A stretch of 64,000 nucleotides of DNA, taken from Xanthomonas floridensis (GTDB taxonomy: Bacteria; Pseudomonadota; Gammaproteobacteria; Xanthomonadales; Xanthomonadaceae). The translations under genes were made by a program, and so were the position numbers. The notes below the pieces were generated by a model, which did no database searches, was not told where the DNA came from, and was given only the letters and a program-made list of their open reading frames with translations. The stretch is taken from the NCBI RefSeq assembly GCF_001642575.1, contig NZ_LXNG01000012.1:248001-312000 (forward strand), written 5' to 3'. Shown piece after piece: positions 20,229-28,531 of the stretch; position 1 is the stretch's first letter; each line of letters starts with the position of its first letter.

Positions 20229-21695
20229 ATGTGTGGCATCGTCGGTATTGTCGGCAACCAGAACGTCGCCGGGCAGCTTTATGACGGCCTGACCGTCCTG
20301 CAGCATCGTGGGCAGGACGCCGCAGGCATCGCCACCGCCGACGGCACGCGTCTGCGCGTGCAGAAGGCCAACGGCCTGGTGCGCGATGTCTTCGACGAAA
20401 AGAAGATGGCGGTGCTTGAGGGCCGTGTCGGCATCGCACACTGCCGCTACCCGACCGCCGGGTCGGAGGGCATGGACGAAGCGCAGCCGTTCTACGTCAA
20501 TTCGCCCTACGGCATCGCGCTGGCGCACAACGGCAACCTGATCAACACCGAGGCGCTGCGCCAGCAGGTGTTCGAGGCCGACCGCCGCAACATCAACACC
20601 GATTCGGACAGCGAAGTGCTGTTGAACGTGTTCGCCTACGAGCTGGATGCGCAGCGCATGCTCACCCCGGAAGCGGCGATCCGCGCCGTGGCCGGCGTGC
20701 ACCGCCGTTGCAAGGGCGGCTACGCGGTCGTCAGCGTGGTGCTGGGCCTGGGCCTGGTCGCGTTCCGCGACCCGCACGGCATCCGCCCGCTGGTGCTCGG
20801 CAAGCGCGAACACGCCGAAGGCACCGAATACATCGTGTCCTCCGAATCGGCCGCACTGGATATCCTCGGCTATCAACGCGTGCGCGACGTGCGCCCGGGC
20901 GAAGCGTTGGTGATCACCGCGCGCGGCGAGCTGTTTTCGGAAGTGTGCGCGTCGCCGACCAACAACGCGCCGTGCATTTTCGAATACGTGTATTTCGCGC
21001 GTCCCGATTCGATGATCGACAATATCTCGGTGCACAAGGCGCGCATGCGCATGGGCCTGAAGCTGGGCGAAAAGATCCTGCGCCTGCGCCCGGACCACGA
21101 TATCGACACCATCATCCCGATTCCGGACACCTCGCGCGACGTGGCGCTGGAAATGTCCAACGTGCTCGGCGTGAAGTACCGCGAAGGCTTCGTCAAGAAT
21201 CGCTACGTGGGCCGCACCTTCATCATGCCGGGGCAGGGCGAACGGCAGAAGTCGGTGCGCCGCAAGCTCAACCCGATCCATCTGGAATTCCGCAATCGCG
21301 TGGTGCTGCTGGTGGACGATTCCATCGTGCGTGGCACCACCAGCCGGCAGATCGTGCAGATGGCGCGCGATGCCGGTGCGCGCAAGGTGTATCTGGCCTC
21401 GGCCGCGCCGCCGGTGCGCTATCCCAACATCTACGGCATCGACATGCCGGCCGCCGAAGAACTCATCGCGCATGGCCGCAGCGAGCAGGAAATCCAGGAA
21501 TTTCTGGGTTGCGACTGGCTGATCTACCAGGATCTGGAAGACCTGGAAGTGGCGGTGCGCGAAGGCAACCCGGACATCAAGCAGTTCGATTCCTCGTGCT
21601 TCAACGGCGAATACATCACCGGCATCGAGCCGGGGTATTTCGAACGCATCCAGCAGCTGCGCTCGGACGATGCCAAGAAGCGTCGCCGCGCATGA
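20229..21695 (+). CDS. purF: Amidophosphoribosyltransferase
   Basis: First committed enzyme of purine synthesis: PRPP plus glutamine gives phosphoribosylamine. The 488 residues begin 'MCGIVGIVG', where Cys2 becomes the N-terminal nucleophile of the glutaminase domain. The glutamine-site block 'CRYPTAGS', 'AHNGNLIN' and the PRPP-binding motif '[15 protein letters not shown]' are all intact. It ends the folC-dedD-cvpA-purF order; the next open frame starts inside its last codons. Confidence 0.97.
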   Translation: MCGIVGIVGNQNVAGQLYDGLTVLQHRGQDAAGIATADGTRLRVQKANGLVRDVFDEKKMAVLEGRVGIAHCRYPTAGSEGMDEAQPFYVNSPYGIALAHNGNLINTEALRQQVFEADRRNINTDSDSEVLLNVFAYELDAQRMLTPEAAIRAVAGVHRRCKGGYAVVSVVLGLGLVAFRDPHGIRPLVLGKREHAEGTEYIVSSESAALDILGYQRVRDVRPGEALVITARGELFSEVCASPTNNAPCIFEYVYFARPDSMIDNISVHKARMRMGLKLGEKILRLRPDHDIDTIIPIPDTSRDVALEMSNVLGVKYREGFVKNRYVGRTFIMPGQGERQKSVRRKLNPIHLEFRNRVVLLVDDSIVRGTTSRQIVQMARDAGARKVYLASAAPPVRYPNIYGIDMPAAEELIAHGRSEQEIQEFLGCDWLIYQDLEDLEVAVREGNPDIKQFDSSCFNGEYITGIEPGYFERIQQLRSDDAKKRRRA

Positions 21696-22275
21696 GTCCC
21701 AGCGGCGCTGCCGCCGCCTGGCCGTGCTCGCGGCTGGGGCGGCGGCGCCGCTGGCCGGTTGTGCCGCCGATGACACTGCGGCAGTTCGCTCGGTAGACGA
21801 GCAGCGCCTGCGCCACCGGCAGCCGCCCATGGCGCTAGGCACCACGCTGGACATGCAACTGGATTGGCAGCAACAGCCCGCGCCAGACCCCGCATTCGCC
21901 ACACCAGCCGGTGCGCGGCGGCTGGATCTTGCCGCCGCCACGCGCGTGGGCAGGGCGATCGTAGCGGTGCGTCTGCGCGAGACGGCGGCCGCAGGCGCGG
22001 CGCCAGTGGGCCTGGCGGAATGGACGTACGCGGTGGAGTGCCGCGGCCAGCAAACGCGTTCGCTCGGTGCAGGAATCGCTATTGGCGCAGGTCTGCCCGG
22101 TGCGTTGTCCTTATCGGTGCCGGCGCCTGCCCGGGCCGATCGCACCCGTCTGCTCGGGCGGGTGCGCGCCAACCGTACCGCCTGCGCGTTGCGGAACAAG
22201 GCGAACGCGTGCGAGCGGGTACGTGCAGCATCGCTCGCGGCACCGAGCCAGCCACCACTGCGGCAGGCACTGTGA
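21670..22275 (+). CDS. Putative lipoprotein of unknown function, coupled to a ferritin-like gene
   Basis: I do not recognise a family. The frame encodes 201 residues with an Arg-rich N-terminus, a hydrophobic stretch and a lipobox-like 'PLAGC' (Cys near residue 31), so it may be a lipoprotein. The start is uncertain: ATG 21670 overlaps purF by 26 bases, and a GTG 18 codons later would give a shorter signal. Support for the gene is its GTGA overlap with the following ferritin-like gene. Composition is Ala/Arg rich and codon use is less clean than in purF, so doubt remains. Confidence 0.5.
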   Translation: MPRSVAAHESQRRCRRLAVLAAGAAAPLAGCAADDTAAVRSVDEQRLRHRQPPMALGTTLDMQLDWQQQPAPDPAFATPAGARRLDLAAATRVGRAIVAVRLRETAAAGAAPVGLAEWTYAVECRGQQTRSLGAGIAIGAGLPGALSLSVPAPARADRTRLLGRVRANRTACALRNKANACERVRAASLAAPSQPPLRQAL

Positions 22276-23078
22276 TCACGGATCTGTTCGACGCTGCGTG
22301 TGCGTGCCTGGACGCTGCCGATCCGCTGCAAAAAGTTGCGTTGACGCAGCAGTACGCAGCGGCGTTTCGCGCAGGCCAATTGACGATCGATCCGGCAGCG
22401 GCGGCGCCTGCGCCGATCCGCATGCCGGGCCGTCCTTCCACGCCGATCCTGGTGCATCCGCGCGAGCTGCCACGGCGCGGGTTGGGCACGCCGGACGGGC
22501 GCGCGGCCTTCATCCACGCCATCGCGCATATCGAACTCAACGCCATCGATCTGGCGTGGGATGCGGTGTACCGCTTCCGTGGGCTGCCTGATGCGTTCTA
22601 CGCCGATTGGGTGGCGGTGGCCGACGACGAATCGCGGCATTTCATGCTGCTGCGCGCGCGGTTGCAGGCGCACGCGCGCGACTACGGCGATTTCGCCGCG
22701 CATAACGGGCTGTGGGAGATGTGCGAGAAGACCGCACACGACGGACTGGCACGGATGGCACTGGTGCCGCGCGTGCTGGAGGCGCGCGGGCTGGATGTGA
22801 CACCGGCGATGATCGTCAAGCTGCGCTCGTTGGGCGATGCCGCCACCGCCGACGTGCTCGAAACCATCCTGCGCGAAGAAGTGGCGCATGTCGCCGCCGG
22901 CTCGCGCTGGTACCGCTGGTATTGCGAGCGGGCCGGCATCGAGCCGCGTGCCCGTTTCAAGACGTTGCTGCGCGAGTACGCCGGCGGCTACCTGCACGGA
23001 CCGTTCAACATCGAGGCGCGGCTGCTTGCCGGTTTCGATGAGGACGAGTTGGCCAGCCTGGTGGAGCAGGCCGGCTAG
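22272..23078 (+). CDS. Ferritin-like domain protein (DUF455 family)
   Basis: A 268-residue helical protein with the di-metal ligand pattern of the ferritin-like DUF455 family: 'AHIELNAIDLAWD' (Glu and His on one helix), 'DDESRHFML', and 'REEVAHVAAGSRWY'. Members are related to tRNA-hydroxylase MiaE and to di-iron oxygenases, but the reaction is unknown. Translation starts at GTG 22272, overlapping the TGA of the lipoprotein frame by four bases. It is the last gene of the purF unit. Confidence 0.85.
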   Translation: MITDLFDAACACLDAADPLQKVALTQQYAAAFRAGQLTIDPAAAAPAPIRMPGRPSTPILVHPRELPRRGLGTPDGRAAFIHAIAHIELNAIDLAWDAVYRFRGLPDAFYADWVAVADDESRHFMLLRARLQAHARDYGDFAAHNGLWEMCEKTAHDGLARMALVPRVLEARGLDVTPAMIVKLRSLGDAATADVLETILREEVAHVAAGSRWYRWYCERAGIEPRARFKTLLREYAGGYLHGPFNIEARLLAGFDEDELASLVEQAG

Positions 23079-23299
23079 GCGGGCGGGAACGCTACATATC
23101 CCTGCCGAACAGGACTGTGCGCTGGTTCCCTCCACGTCACTGCCGGAATCGCATCCAGTGGCCGCCAGGCATCACAGAACTGTAATTTTCTGTTGTAACA
23201 ACTTGCAATCCGCACATTCCCGCGCGCCCTAATGGCGTCCCGGGGACAGGGGCCCGGTGTTTCACATCCGTAACTTCCATGTCTTAGGAGAGAGAGACG

Positions 23300-24553
23300 A
23301 TGAAGTCGAAGTCGATGTGCACCACGGTGGGTCTGCTTGCCATGTGCCTGGCCGGTACCGCCGCCGCCGCGGGCAAGCCGCTGTATCAGGCCGGCCCCGC
23401 GCTCAGCCGCAGCGCCGCTGCCACCGTCACTGCCGAACCCTCGCTGCAACGCCTGTTGAGCGCACCATCCACTGCCAATGCGCAGGTGGTCCAGCTCGAT
23501 GCAGGTGCAGTGACCGCCGGTGAAAAACTGCTGGAATTGCAGCTGGACGGCCAGACCATTACTGCCACGCAGGCCAAGGTGGATGCATTGGAGGGCGGCG
23601 ACAGCGTCTGGTACGGCAATCTCGGCCCGCGTGCCGGCACCCGTGCGCGCACGTTGTCCGGCGTGGATCCGCTCAATTCGGCCATCCTGGTGCGTAGCGG
23701 CGACAACGTCACCGGCACCATCCGCTATGCCGGCAAGCTGTATCGCCTGCGTCCGCTGGCCGATGGCCGCCACGTGCTGGTGCAGGTCGACGAGCAGCGC
23801 ATGCCGCAGGAGCATCCGGCCGAGTACAGCCTGTTGCCCAAGTTCGACATGCCGGGCGACGGGCGCGTGACCACCGCTGCTGCCTCATCCGGCAGCCCGG
23901 CCACCATCCGCGTACTGGTCGTGGCCACCAACAAGGCCGTGACCGCGTATGGCGGCAACATGCAATCGTTGGTGCAGCTGGCGGTGGCCGAAGCCAACCA
24001 GGGCTACATCAACAGCAACGTCGGCATCACCTTGCAGTTGGCGCGCTACGAGACCACCAGCTACACCGAAACCGGCAACTTCACCACCGACCTGCAGCGC
24101 TTCCGGGTGACCAACGACGGGTACATGGACAGCATCCACACCAGCCGCAATACCTACACCGCGGACGTGGGCGTGATCGTGCTGGACAACAGCAGCTACT
24201 GCGGCCTGGCCTCGGGCATCGGCTCGAATGCGGCCAGTGCATTCGCCTCGGTGTACTGGGATTGCGCTACCGGCTACTACAGTTTCGCGCATGAAATCGG
24301 TCACCTGCAGAGCGCGCGTCACGATGCCACCAACGACCCGAGCACGTCGCCGTACGCCTACGGCCACGGGTATCGCTACGGCAATAGCTGGCGCACCATC
24401 ATGGCCTACGATTGCACCAGTGGTTGCCCGCGCTTGAATTATTGGTCCAATCCCAACATCAGCTACAACGGCGTGCCGATGGGCAATGCCAGCACCGCCG
24501 ACAACCAGCGCGTGCTGGTCAACACCAAGGCCGCGATCGCCGGCTTCCGCTGA
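23300..24553 (+). CDS. Secreted zinc metalloprotease with a metzincin-like site
   Basis: A 417-residue exported protein: signal peptide to about residue 24, then a propeptide-like region and a C-terminal catalytic domain. The zinc site is 'HEIGHLQSARHD' (His331, Glu332, His335, His341), with a Met-turn 'IMAY' at 367-370. In the metzincin pattern HExxHxxGxxH the glycine is replaced by Ser338, as judged by eye. The overall layout resembles peptidyl-Asp/reprolysin-like (M72/M12) enzymes. Four cysteines in the catalytic half could form disulfides. The start has an AG-rich ribosome site (GGAGAGAGAG). It is a single-gene unit with a hairpin after it. Confidence 0.88.
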   Translation: MKSKSMCTTVGLLAMCLAGTAAAAGKPLYQAGPALSRSAAATVTAEPSLQRLLSAPSTANAQVVQLDAGAVTAGEKLLELQLDGQTITATQAKVDALEGGDSVWYGNLGPRAGTRARTLSGVDPLNSAILVRSGDNVTGTIRYAGKLYRLRPLADGRHVLVQVDEQRMPQEHPAEYSLLPKFDMPGDGRVTTAAASSGSPATIRVLVVATNKAVTAYGGNMQSLVQLAVAEANQGYINSNVGITLQLARYETTSYTETGNFTTDLQRFRVTNDGYMDSIHTSRNTYTADVGVIVLDNSSYCGLASGIGSNAASAFASVYWDCATGYYSFAHEIGHLQSARHDATNDPSTSPYAYGHGYRYGNSWRTIMAYDCTSGCPRLNYWSNPNISYNGVPMGNASTADNQRVLVNTKAAIAGFR

Positions 24554-24571
24554 CGCCGTGCCTGCCGTTCT

Positions 24572-24600
24572 CGTCCCGACACCGGTCAGGTGCCGGGACG
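24572..24600 (+). terminator. Hairpin downstream of the metalloprotease gene
   Basis: CGTCCCG (24572-24578) pairs with CGGGACG (24594-24600), extended inward by CACC with GGTG after one mismatch. There is no T run, so termination is possible but not certain. Confidence 0.5.
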
Positions 24601-24685
24601 GGAGCGCTACCCCCGCACACGATGATCGCGCAGACTAGAGACACCGCCGGCACCCGCCGGCAACGTCCTGTCCAGCGGAGTGCTC

Positions 24686-25105
24686 ATGTCCACGTCCTTG
24701 CGTCATGCCCTTGCGTGCCTGGTCGTGCTGACCATTGTCGGCTGCCGGCAGCAAGCAGCCGAGCCCGCTGCCAGCACGCCCACGCCTGCCGCGACAACGC
24801 CGGCGGCAGTGACCGGCAACGACGCCGAGGCCCGCGCGCTGCATGTGCTGCAAGCGCAGCTGCAGCGCGATCATGCGTATCCGGACAACTGCATCAGCAT
24901 CCTTACCGAAGCCGGCGATACGCCTGGCGCGGATGCGTTTGAATTTGCCGTCCACGAACGCCACGGCAATGGCTGCCCCGGTGATCCGCAGACCAGTCCG
25001 GTGCGCGATCGCTTCCGCGTGCAGGCCGACGGCACGGTGCTGTGGTACGACGTGGTCAACGCCGATTTCGTCGACTACGCCGAGCGCGCGCGCAGCCTGC
25101 AGTAG
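24686..25105 (+). CDS. Small putative lipoprotein, unknown function
   Basis: A 139-residue protein with a lipoprotein signal ending in the lipobox 'TIVGC' (Cys about residue 20), a Pro/Ala/Thr linker to about 43, and a compact globular part with two cysteines ('DNCISIL', 'GNGCPGD'). No known domain is recognised. GGAG lies six bases before the ATG at 24686; a GTG two codons earlier is an alternative. It stands alone between the metalloprotease and lpxH, which is on the other strand. Confidence 0.75.
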   Translation: MSTSLRHALACLVVLTIVGCRQQAAEPAASTPTPAATTPAAVTGNDAEARALHVLQAQLQRDHAYPDNCISILTEAGDTPGADAFEFAVHERHGNGCPGDPQTSPVRDRFRVQADGTVLWYDVVNADFVDYAERARSLQ

Positions 25106-25228
25106 GGCCTGCGCTTCACCACACGCGTCTTCAATACCGGCTGGTGCCGACTCCCGGCCGCAGCGCGGAGGCATTGCTCGCTGGTACGTGAGCGGCAGGT
25201 TGGCCGCTCGCAACACACCGGCGGCGCA

Positions 25229-25972
25229 CTATAGGGGCAGCTGTTCCAGCGCGACGCCGTCGGCATCCACGCGCAGCACCGAGCCTTGTTCGTACCAGTC
25301 GCCCAGTACAATGCGCGTGCAGGTGCGGTCACCGGCCTGCACGGTATGGATGGCGGGGCGGTGGGTATGTCCATGAATCAGGCGATCCACACCGTAACGC
25401 ACGAAGGTCGTCTCCACTTCGGACGGCGAGACATCGGTGACGGTTTCCAGCTGCGCCTGATCGCCTTGCTTGAGTTCGGCGTAGCGGGCCTGGCTTGCGG
25501 CACGCGCCTGCTGCGCAAACGCCACGCGCGCGGCCAGCGGCTGCGACAGGAATTGCGCCTGAAACACCGGGTCGCGCGTCTGTGCCCGGAACGCCTGGTA
25601 CGCGGTGTCGTCGGTACACAGCAGGTCGCCGTGCATCAGCAGGGTGGTGTGCCCGTACAGGTCGATCACCGTGGGGTCGGGCAGGATGCGGAAACCTGCA
25701 CGCCGCGCATAGTGTTCGCCGACCAGGAAGTCGCGGTTGCCGGCCATGAAAAACACCGGCACGCCCGCACCGGCCACCGCATGCAGCGCCAGCGCGACCG
25801 CATCGGCCGCGGTCGACGGAGTGTCGTCGCCGATCCAGGCTTCGAACAGATCGCCGAGGATGTACAGCGCATCACTGCCGGGGACCTGCGTGCGCAGGAA
25901 CTCCAGGAACAGTTCGGTGATCGCCGGCCGCGCCGGATCCAGATGCAGATCGGAAATGAACAGTGTCGTCAT
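25229..25972 (-). CDS. lpxH: UDP-2,3-diacylglucosamine diphosphatase
   Basis: Peripheral inner-membrane metallophosphoesterase (247 residues) that hydrolyses UDP-2,3-diacylglucosamine to lipid X and UMP in lipid A synthesis. All metal motifs are present: 'ISDLHLD', '[12 protein letters not shown]', 'GNRDFL', 'MHGD' and 'HGHTHRP'. The gene is monocistronic. A 12-13-copy GGGAATC/GGGATTC tract begins 29 bases upstream of its start codon, so the tract lies in its 5' region and may affect expression. Confidence 0.96.
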   Translation of the reverse strand: MTTLFISDLHLDPARPAITELFLEFLRTQVPGSDALYILGDLFEAWIGDDTPSTAADAVALALHAVAGAGVPVFFMAGNRDFLVGEHYARRAGFRILPDPTVIDLYGHTTLLMHGDLLCTDDTAYQAFRAQTRDPVFQAQFLSQPLAARVAFAQQARAASQARYAELKQGDQAQLETVTDVSPSEVETTFVRYGVDRLIHGHTHRPAIHTVQAGDRTCTRIVLGDWYEQGSVLRVDADGVALEQLPL

Positions 25973-26001
25973 CGCGTCATTGTACGGCGGGAACGCGGGA
26001 C

Positions 26002-26090
26002 GGGAATTGGGATTCGGGATTCGGGATTCGGGATTCGGGAATCGGGAATCGGGAATCGGGAATCGGGAATCGGGAATCGGGAATCGGGAA
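26002..26090. repeat. GGGAATC-family heptamer tract, 12-13 copies, just upstream of lpxH
   Basis: Starts as GGGAATT, then GGGATTC units, then a homogeneous run of GGGAATC to 26090. Period is seven bases. The homogeneous half is the type of tract that changes copy number by slippage. Confidence 0.95.
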
Positions 26091-26464
26091 AGCGTGCGGC
26101 GGTATAGCCTCTCAGCGTCTGTTGTTCGAGCAATGCGCGTCTTTCCGTATCAGTAGCCGGCGACTGCCATCCGGTTATCCTGCCGGCCAGGCCCCGATAC
26201 GTCGGATATGCGCCCGGTGTGCAGGGCTTTGTCAGCCCCGTACACCTTCAGCGCTGGATCCCCCTCTCTCTGCTGGGCGAGAAGGCACGGCTTGCGCGCC
26301 ACTGGCGCGCGTGCCTCGGAGCGCTCGCGCCGCAAGCGCGGGCCGGGGCGTGGAGCGTCGGTAGGGTACGGGGTGAAGCCACGCGCTGAAGTCGCACCGT
26401 AGCGTTATGGTTCGTTTCGGCTTTCGCGAAAAGCCAATCGACGGCGAGTGCATGAGGCTTCGCA

Positions 26465-26537
26465 CGCACCCTCGTCCGCCCCTGCGGGGCACCTTCTCCC
26501 CCGTAAGGAGGACAATGTCCCGCGGGGAGAAGGGTTA
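26465..26537. repeat. Isolated palindromic element related to the 63-bp minisatellite core
   Basis: 'CGTCCGCCCCTGCGGGGCACC' region followed by CTTCTCCCC and, after an internal insert, GGGGAGAAGG. The left part and the arms match the first minisatellite unit near 8213-8245, which suggests one dispersed family. Confidence 0.7.
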
Positions 26538-26637
26538 GTAAAAAGGCCCCGCCACCTGCGTGGGTTCGTACTGATTCCCTGTTCGCCCGCATTGCGCCGG
26601 CCGGTCAGAAGCCGGCTCGTACGCGATCCGCTATCGC

Positions 26638-27180
26638 TTACCCCAGCACCGCAGGCAGCCCCCACAGCGACAGGCTGGCCAGCACCACGCCGATCGCCGT
26701 TGCGGCGAGCACGTCGCTGGGATAATGCAGGCCCAGCACCACGCGCGACAGCGCAACACCGGCAGAGAACGGCACCAGCAGCGGAGCCAGCCACGGGTAG
26801 TAGGCCAGTGCGACGATGCTGAAGGACACCGCGTGCAGGGTGTGCCCGGACGGAAAGCTGAACTCGTCCAGCGGCGCCACCCAGGCGCGGATGCGCACGT
26901 CGGCCGCGTAGGGGCGCGGGCGGCGGGTCCAGCGCTTGAGAGCCTTGTACAACGTCAGCGCCAGCACGCCGGTGGCGGCCATGTGCGCGGAGGCACGCAC
27001 GCCGTCCATGCCATCGAGCAGCACCAGCAGCCCCATCAGGCTGTACCAGAACACGCCGTCGCCCAACCGGCTGATCGCGGCAAACGTGCGCCGCACCGGA
27101 TGGCGACGGCACCAGTGATTGGCGCGCCGGCACCAGCGCGCTTCGTGACCGCGCCATACCTCAAGCCGCGTTGACGACAT
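26638..27180 (-). CDS. PAP2 family membrane phosphatase
   Basis: A 180-residue membrane protein with the three acid-phosphatase motifs: 'KALKRWTRRPRP' (79-90), 'PSGH' (110-113) and 'SRVVLGLHYPSD' (145-156), with about five membrane helices around them. Relatives dephosphorylate undecaprenyl diphosphate, phosphatidate or lipid A; the substrate here is not determined. The ATG at 27180 overlaps the end of the upstream glycosyltransferase gene by 20 bases, so the pair is an operon and may act on the same lipid or glycan. Confidence 0.9.
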   Translation of the reverse strand: MSSTRLEVWRGHEARWCRRANHWCRRHPVRRTFAAISRLGDGVFWYSLMGLLVLLDGMDGVRASAHMAATGVLALTLYKALKRWTRRPRPYAADVRIRAWVAPLDEFSFPSGHTLHAVSFSIVALAYYPWLAPLLVPFSAGVALSRVVLGLHYPSDVLAATAIGVVLASLSLWGLPAVLG

Positions 27181-28300
27181 AACGCCCCCGTGCAGCGGTG
27201 ATGCCCAGCAGCAGGGCTTCGAAGTCGGACACCACATTGTCCGGGTGCAATTTTTTCATCGCCTGCGCGGCGGCCGCAGCCAGGCGCTGACGCAGTGCAT
27301 CGTCCCGCGTCAGCGCCACGGCGGCCTGGACGAAGGCCTCATCGGTCTCCACCGCCGCGCCGGTCTGGCCATTGCGCAGGTACTCGCGAGCAGCGCCGTA
27401 GTCGAAGGCGACCGTGGCCACGCCGCTGGCCATGGCTTCCAGGGTGACATTCCCAAAGGTCTCGCTGCGGCTGGGAAACAGGAACAGATCGCCGCTGGCG
27501 AAGTGGCGCGCCAGAGCGTCGCCGCGCTGGATGCCGCTGAAGATGAAGTCGGGATTTTCATGCGCGATCTTCGCACGTGCCGGCCCATCGCCCACCCAGA
27601 CGAAGCGCGCCTTCGGGCGGACCTGCTGCAGCTTGCGGAATGCATGCACGGCCAGCGGCAGGTTCTTTTCGTTGGCGATGCGCCCGACATAGATCGCGGC
27701 AAAACCTTCGCCTTCGATACCCCATTCCGCCCGCAACGCCGGATCGCGCCGGGCCGGATCGAACTGCTGGCTGTCGACCGCACGCGCCAGCACCTGCACG
27801 TGCTGGAAGCCATCATCGCGCAGGGTCTGCTGCAGCTCGCGCGTCGGTACCAGGGTGGCTTCGGCCTGGTTGTGGAAGCGCCGCATCCAGCGCAGCGCGG
27901 TGCCTTGCAGCCAGGCCGCGCCATAGTCGGGCAGGTATTCGTCGAAGCGGGTATGGAAGCCGCTGGCTACCGGAATGCCGAGCCGGCGTGCGGCCCGCAT
28001 CGCCGACCAGCCCAACGGGCCTTCGGTGGCGATGTAGATCGCATCCGGTTGGCTCATGCGCCAGTGGCGCGTCAGGCGCTGCGTGGCCGGCAACCCGAAC
28101 TTCAATCCCGGGTAGCGCGGCAGCGCCGCGCCACGCACCAGCAGGGCATCGGCAGCCTCGGCCGGATCGCCGTTCTGGCGTGGGCGCACCACGTCCACCT
28201 GGTGCCCGCGCGCGCGCAGCCCGGTTTCCAGGCCATGCACCGTGAGTGCCACGCCGTTGACTTCGGGGGGATAGGTTTCGGTAACGATCGCGTAGCGCAT
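27161..28300 (-). CDS. Glycosyltransferase family 4 protein
   Basis: A 379-residue GT-B fold enzyme. The N-terminus 'TETYPPEVNGVALTVHGL' and 'GFHTRFDEYLPDYG' resemble GDP-mannose-dependent (MgtA-like) and related glycolipid glycosyltransferases; the C-terminal donor site has 'VGRIANEKN' and the ExxxxxxxE motif in 'SRSETFGNVTLEAM'. The product is probably a glycolipid, but donor and acceptor are unproven. Its stop overlaps the start of the PAP2 gene. A heptamer tract lies about 80 bases upstream. Confidence 0.9.
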   Translation of the reverse strand: MRYAIVTETYPPEVNGVALTVHGLETGLRARGHQVDVVRPRQNGDPAEAADALLVRGAALPRYPGLKFGLPATQRLTRHWRMSQPDAIYIATEGPLGWSAMRAARRLGIPVASGFHTRFDEYLPDYGAAWLQGTALRWMRRFHNQAEATLVPTRELQQTLRDDGFQHVQVLARAVDSQQFDPARRDPALRAEWGIEGEGFAAIYVGRIANEKNLPLAVHAFRKLQQVRPKARFVWVGDGPARAKIAHENPDFIFSGIQRGDALARHFASGDLFLFPSRSETFGNVTLEAMASGVATVAFDYGAAREYLRNGQTGAAVETDEAFVQAAVALTRDDALRQRLAAAAAQAMKKLHPDNVVSDFEALLLGITAARGRYVVNAA

Positions 28301-28378
28301 GCCCGTTCTCCCGTTTTCGCTAGCTTCCGGGAGGGCGATGGCATTGATGTTGCGCCGACAAGACGTGGCGGTGACAGT

Positions 28379-28406
28379 GGAATCGGGAATCGGGAATCGG
28401 GAATCG
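28379..28406. repeat. GGGAATC heptamer tract, 4 copies, upstream of the GT4 gene
   Basis: Four near-perfect GGAATCG-phase 7-mers in the 231-base gap between the divergent-facing ends of the GT4 start and the ppx stop. Confidence 0.9.
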
Positions 28407-28480
28407 CAACAGCGCGGCGTTGCTTGTGTCTAGCGCATGGTCGCCTGTGAGACATCTGCATCAGAAGCCGGTGACCGACA

Positions 28481-28529
28481 ATTCTCGACTCCCGACTCCC
28501 GACTCCCGATTCCCGATTCCCGATTCCCG
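28481..28529. repeat. GATTCCC/GACTCCC heptamer tract, 7 copies, at the ppx stop codon
   Basis: Runs of GACTCCC followed by GATTCCC, ending two bases from the ppx stop (on the ppx strand the unit reads GGGAATC). The two variants are blocked rather than mixed. Confidence 0.93.
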
Positions 28530-28531
28530 CC

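Larger units (their letters stand above)
25973..26637. other. Intergenic region between lpxH and the PAP2 gene
   Basis: 665 bases without a supportable gene. It contains the longest heptamer tract of the window (26002-26090), a short palindrome (GCGCGCCA, C, TGGCGCGC at 26294-26310), and an isolated palindromic element related to the 8.2-kb minisatellite (26465-26537). No coding frame here has a convincing start or product. Confidence 0.7.

Noticed and set aside
20190-23135. A 981-residue minus-strand frame opposite purF and the ferritin-like gene
   Set aside because: Shadow frame; the plus strand carries the complete purF and DUF455 motifs.
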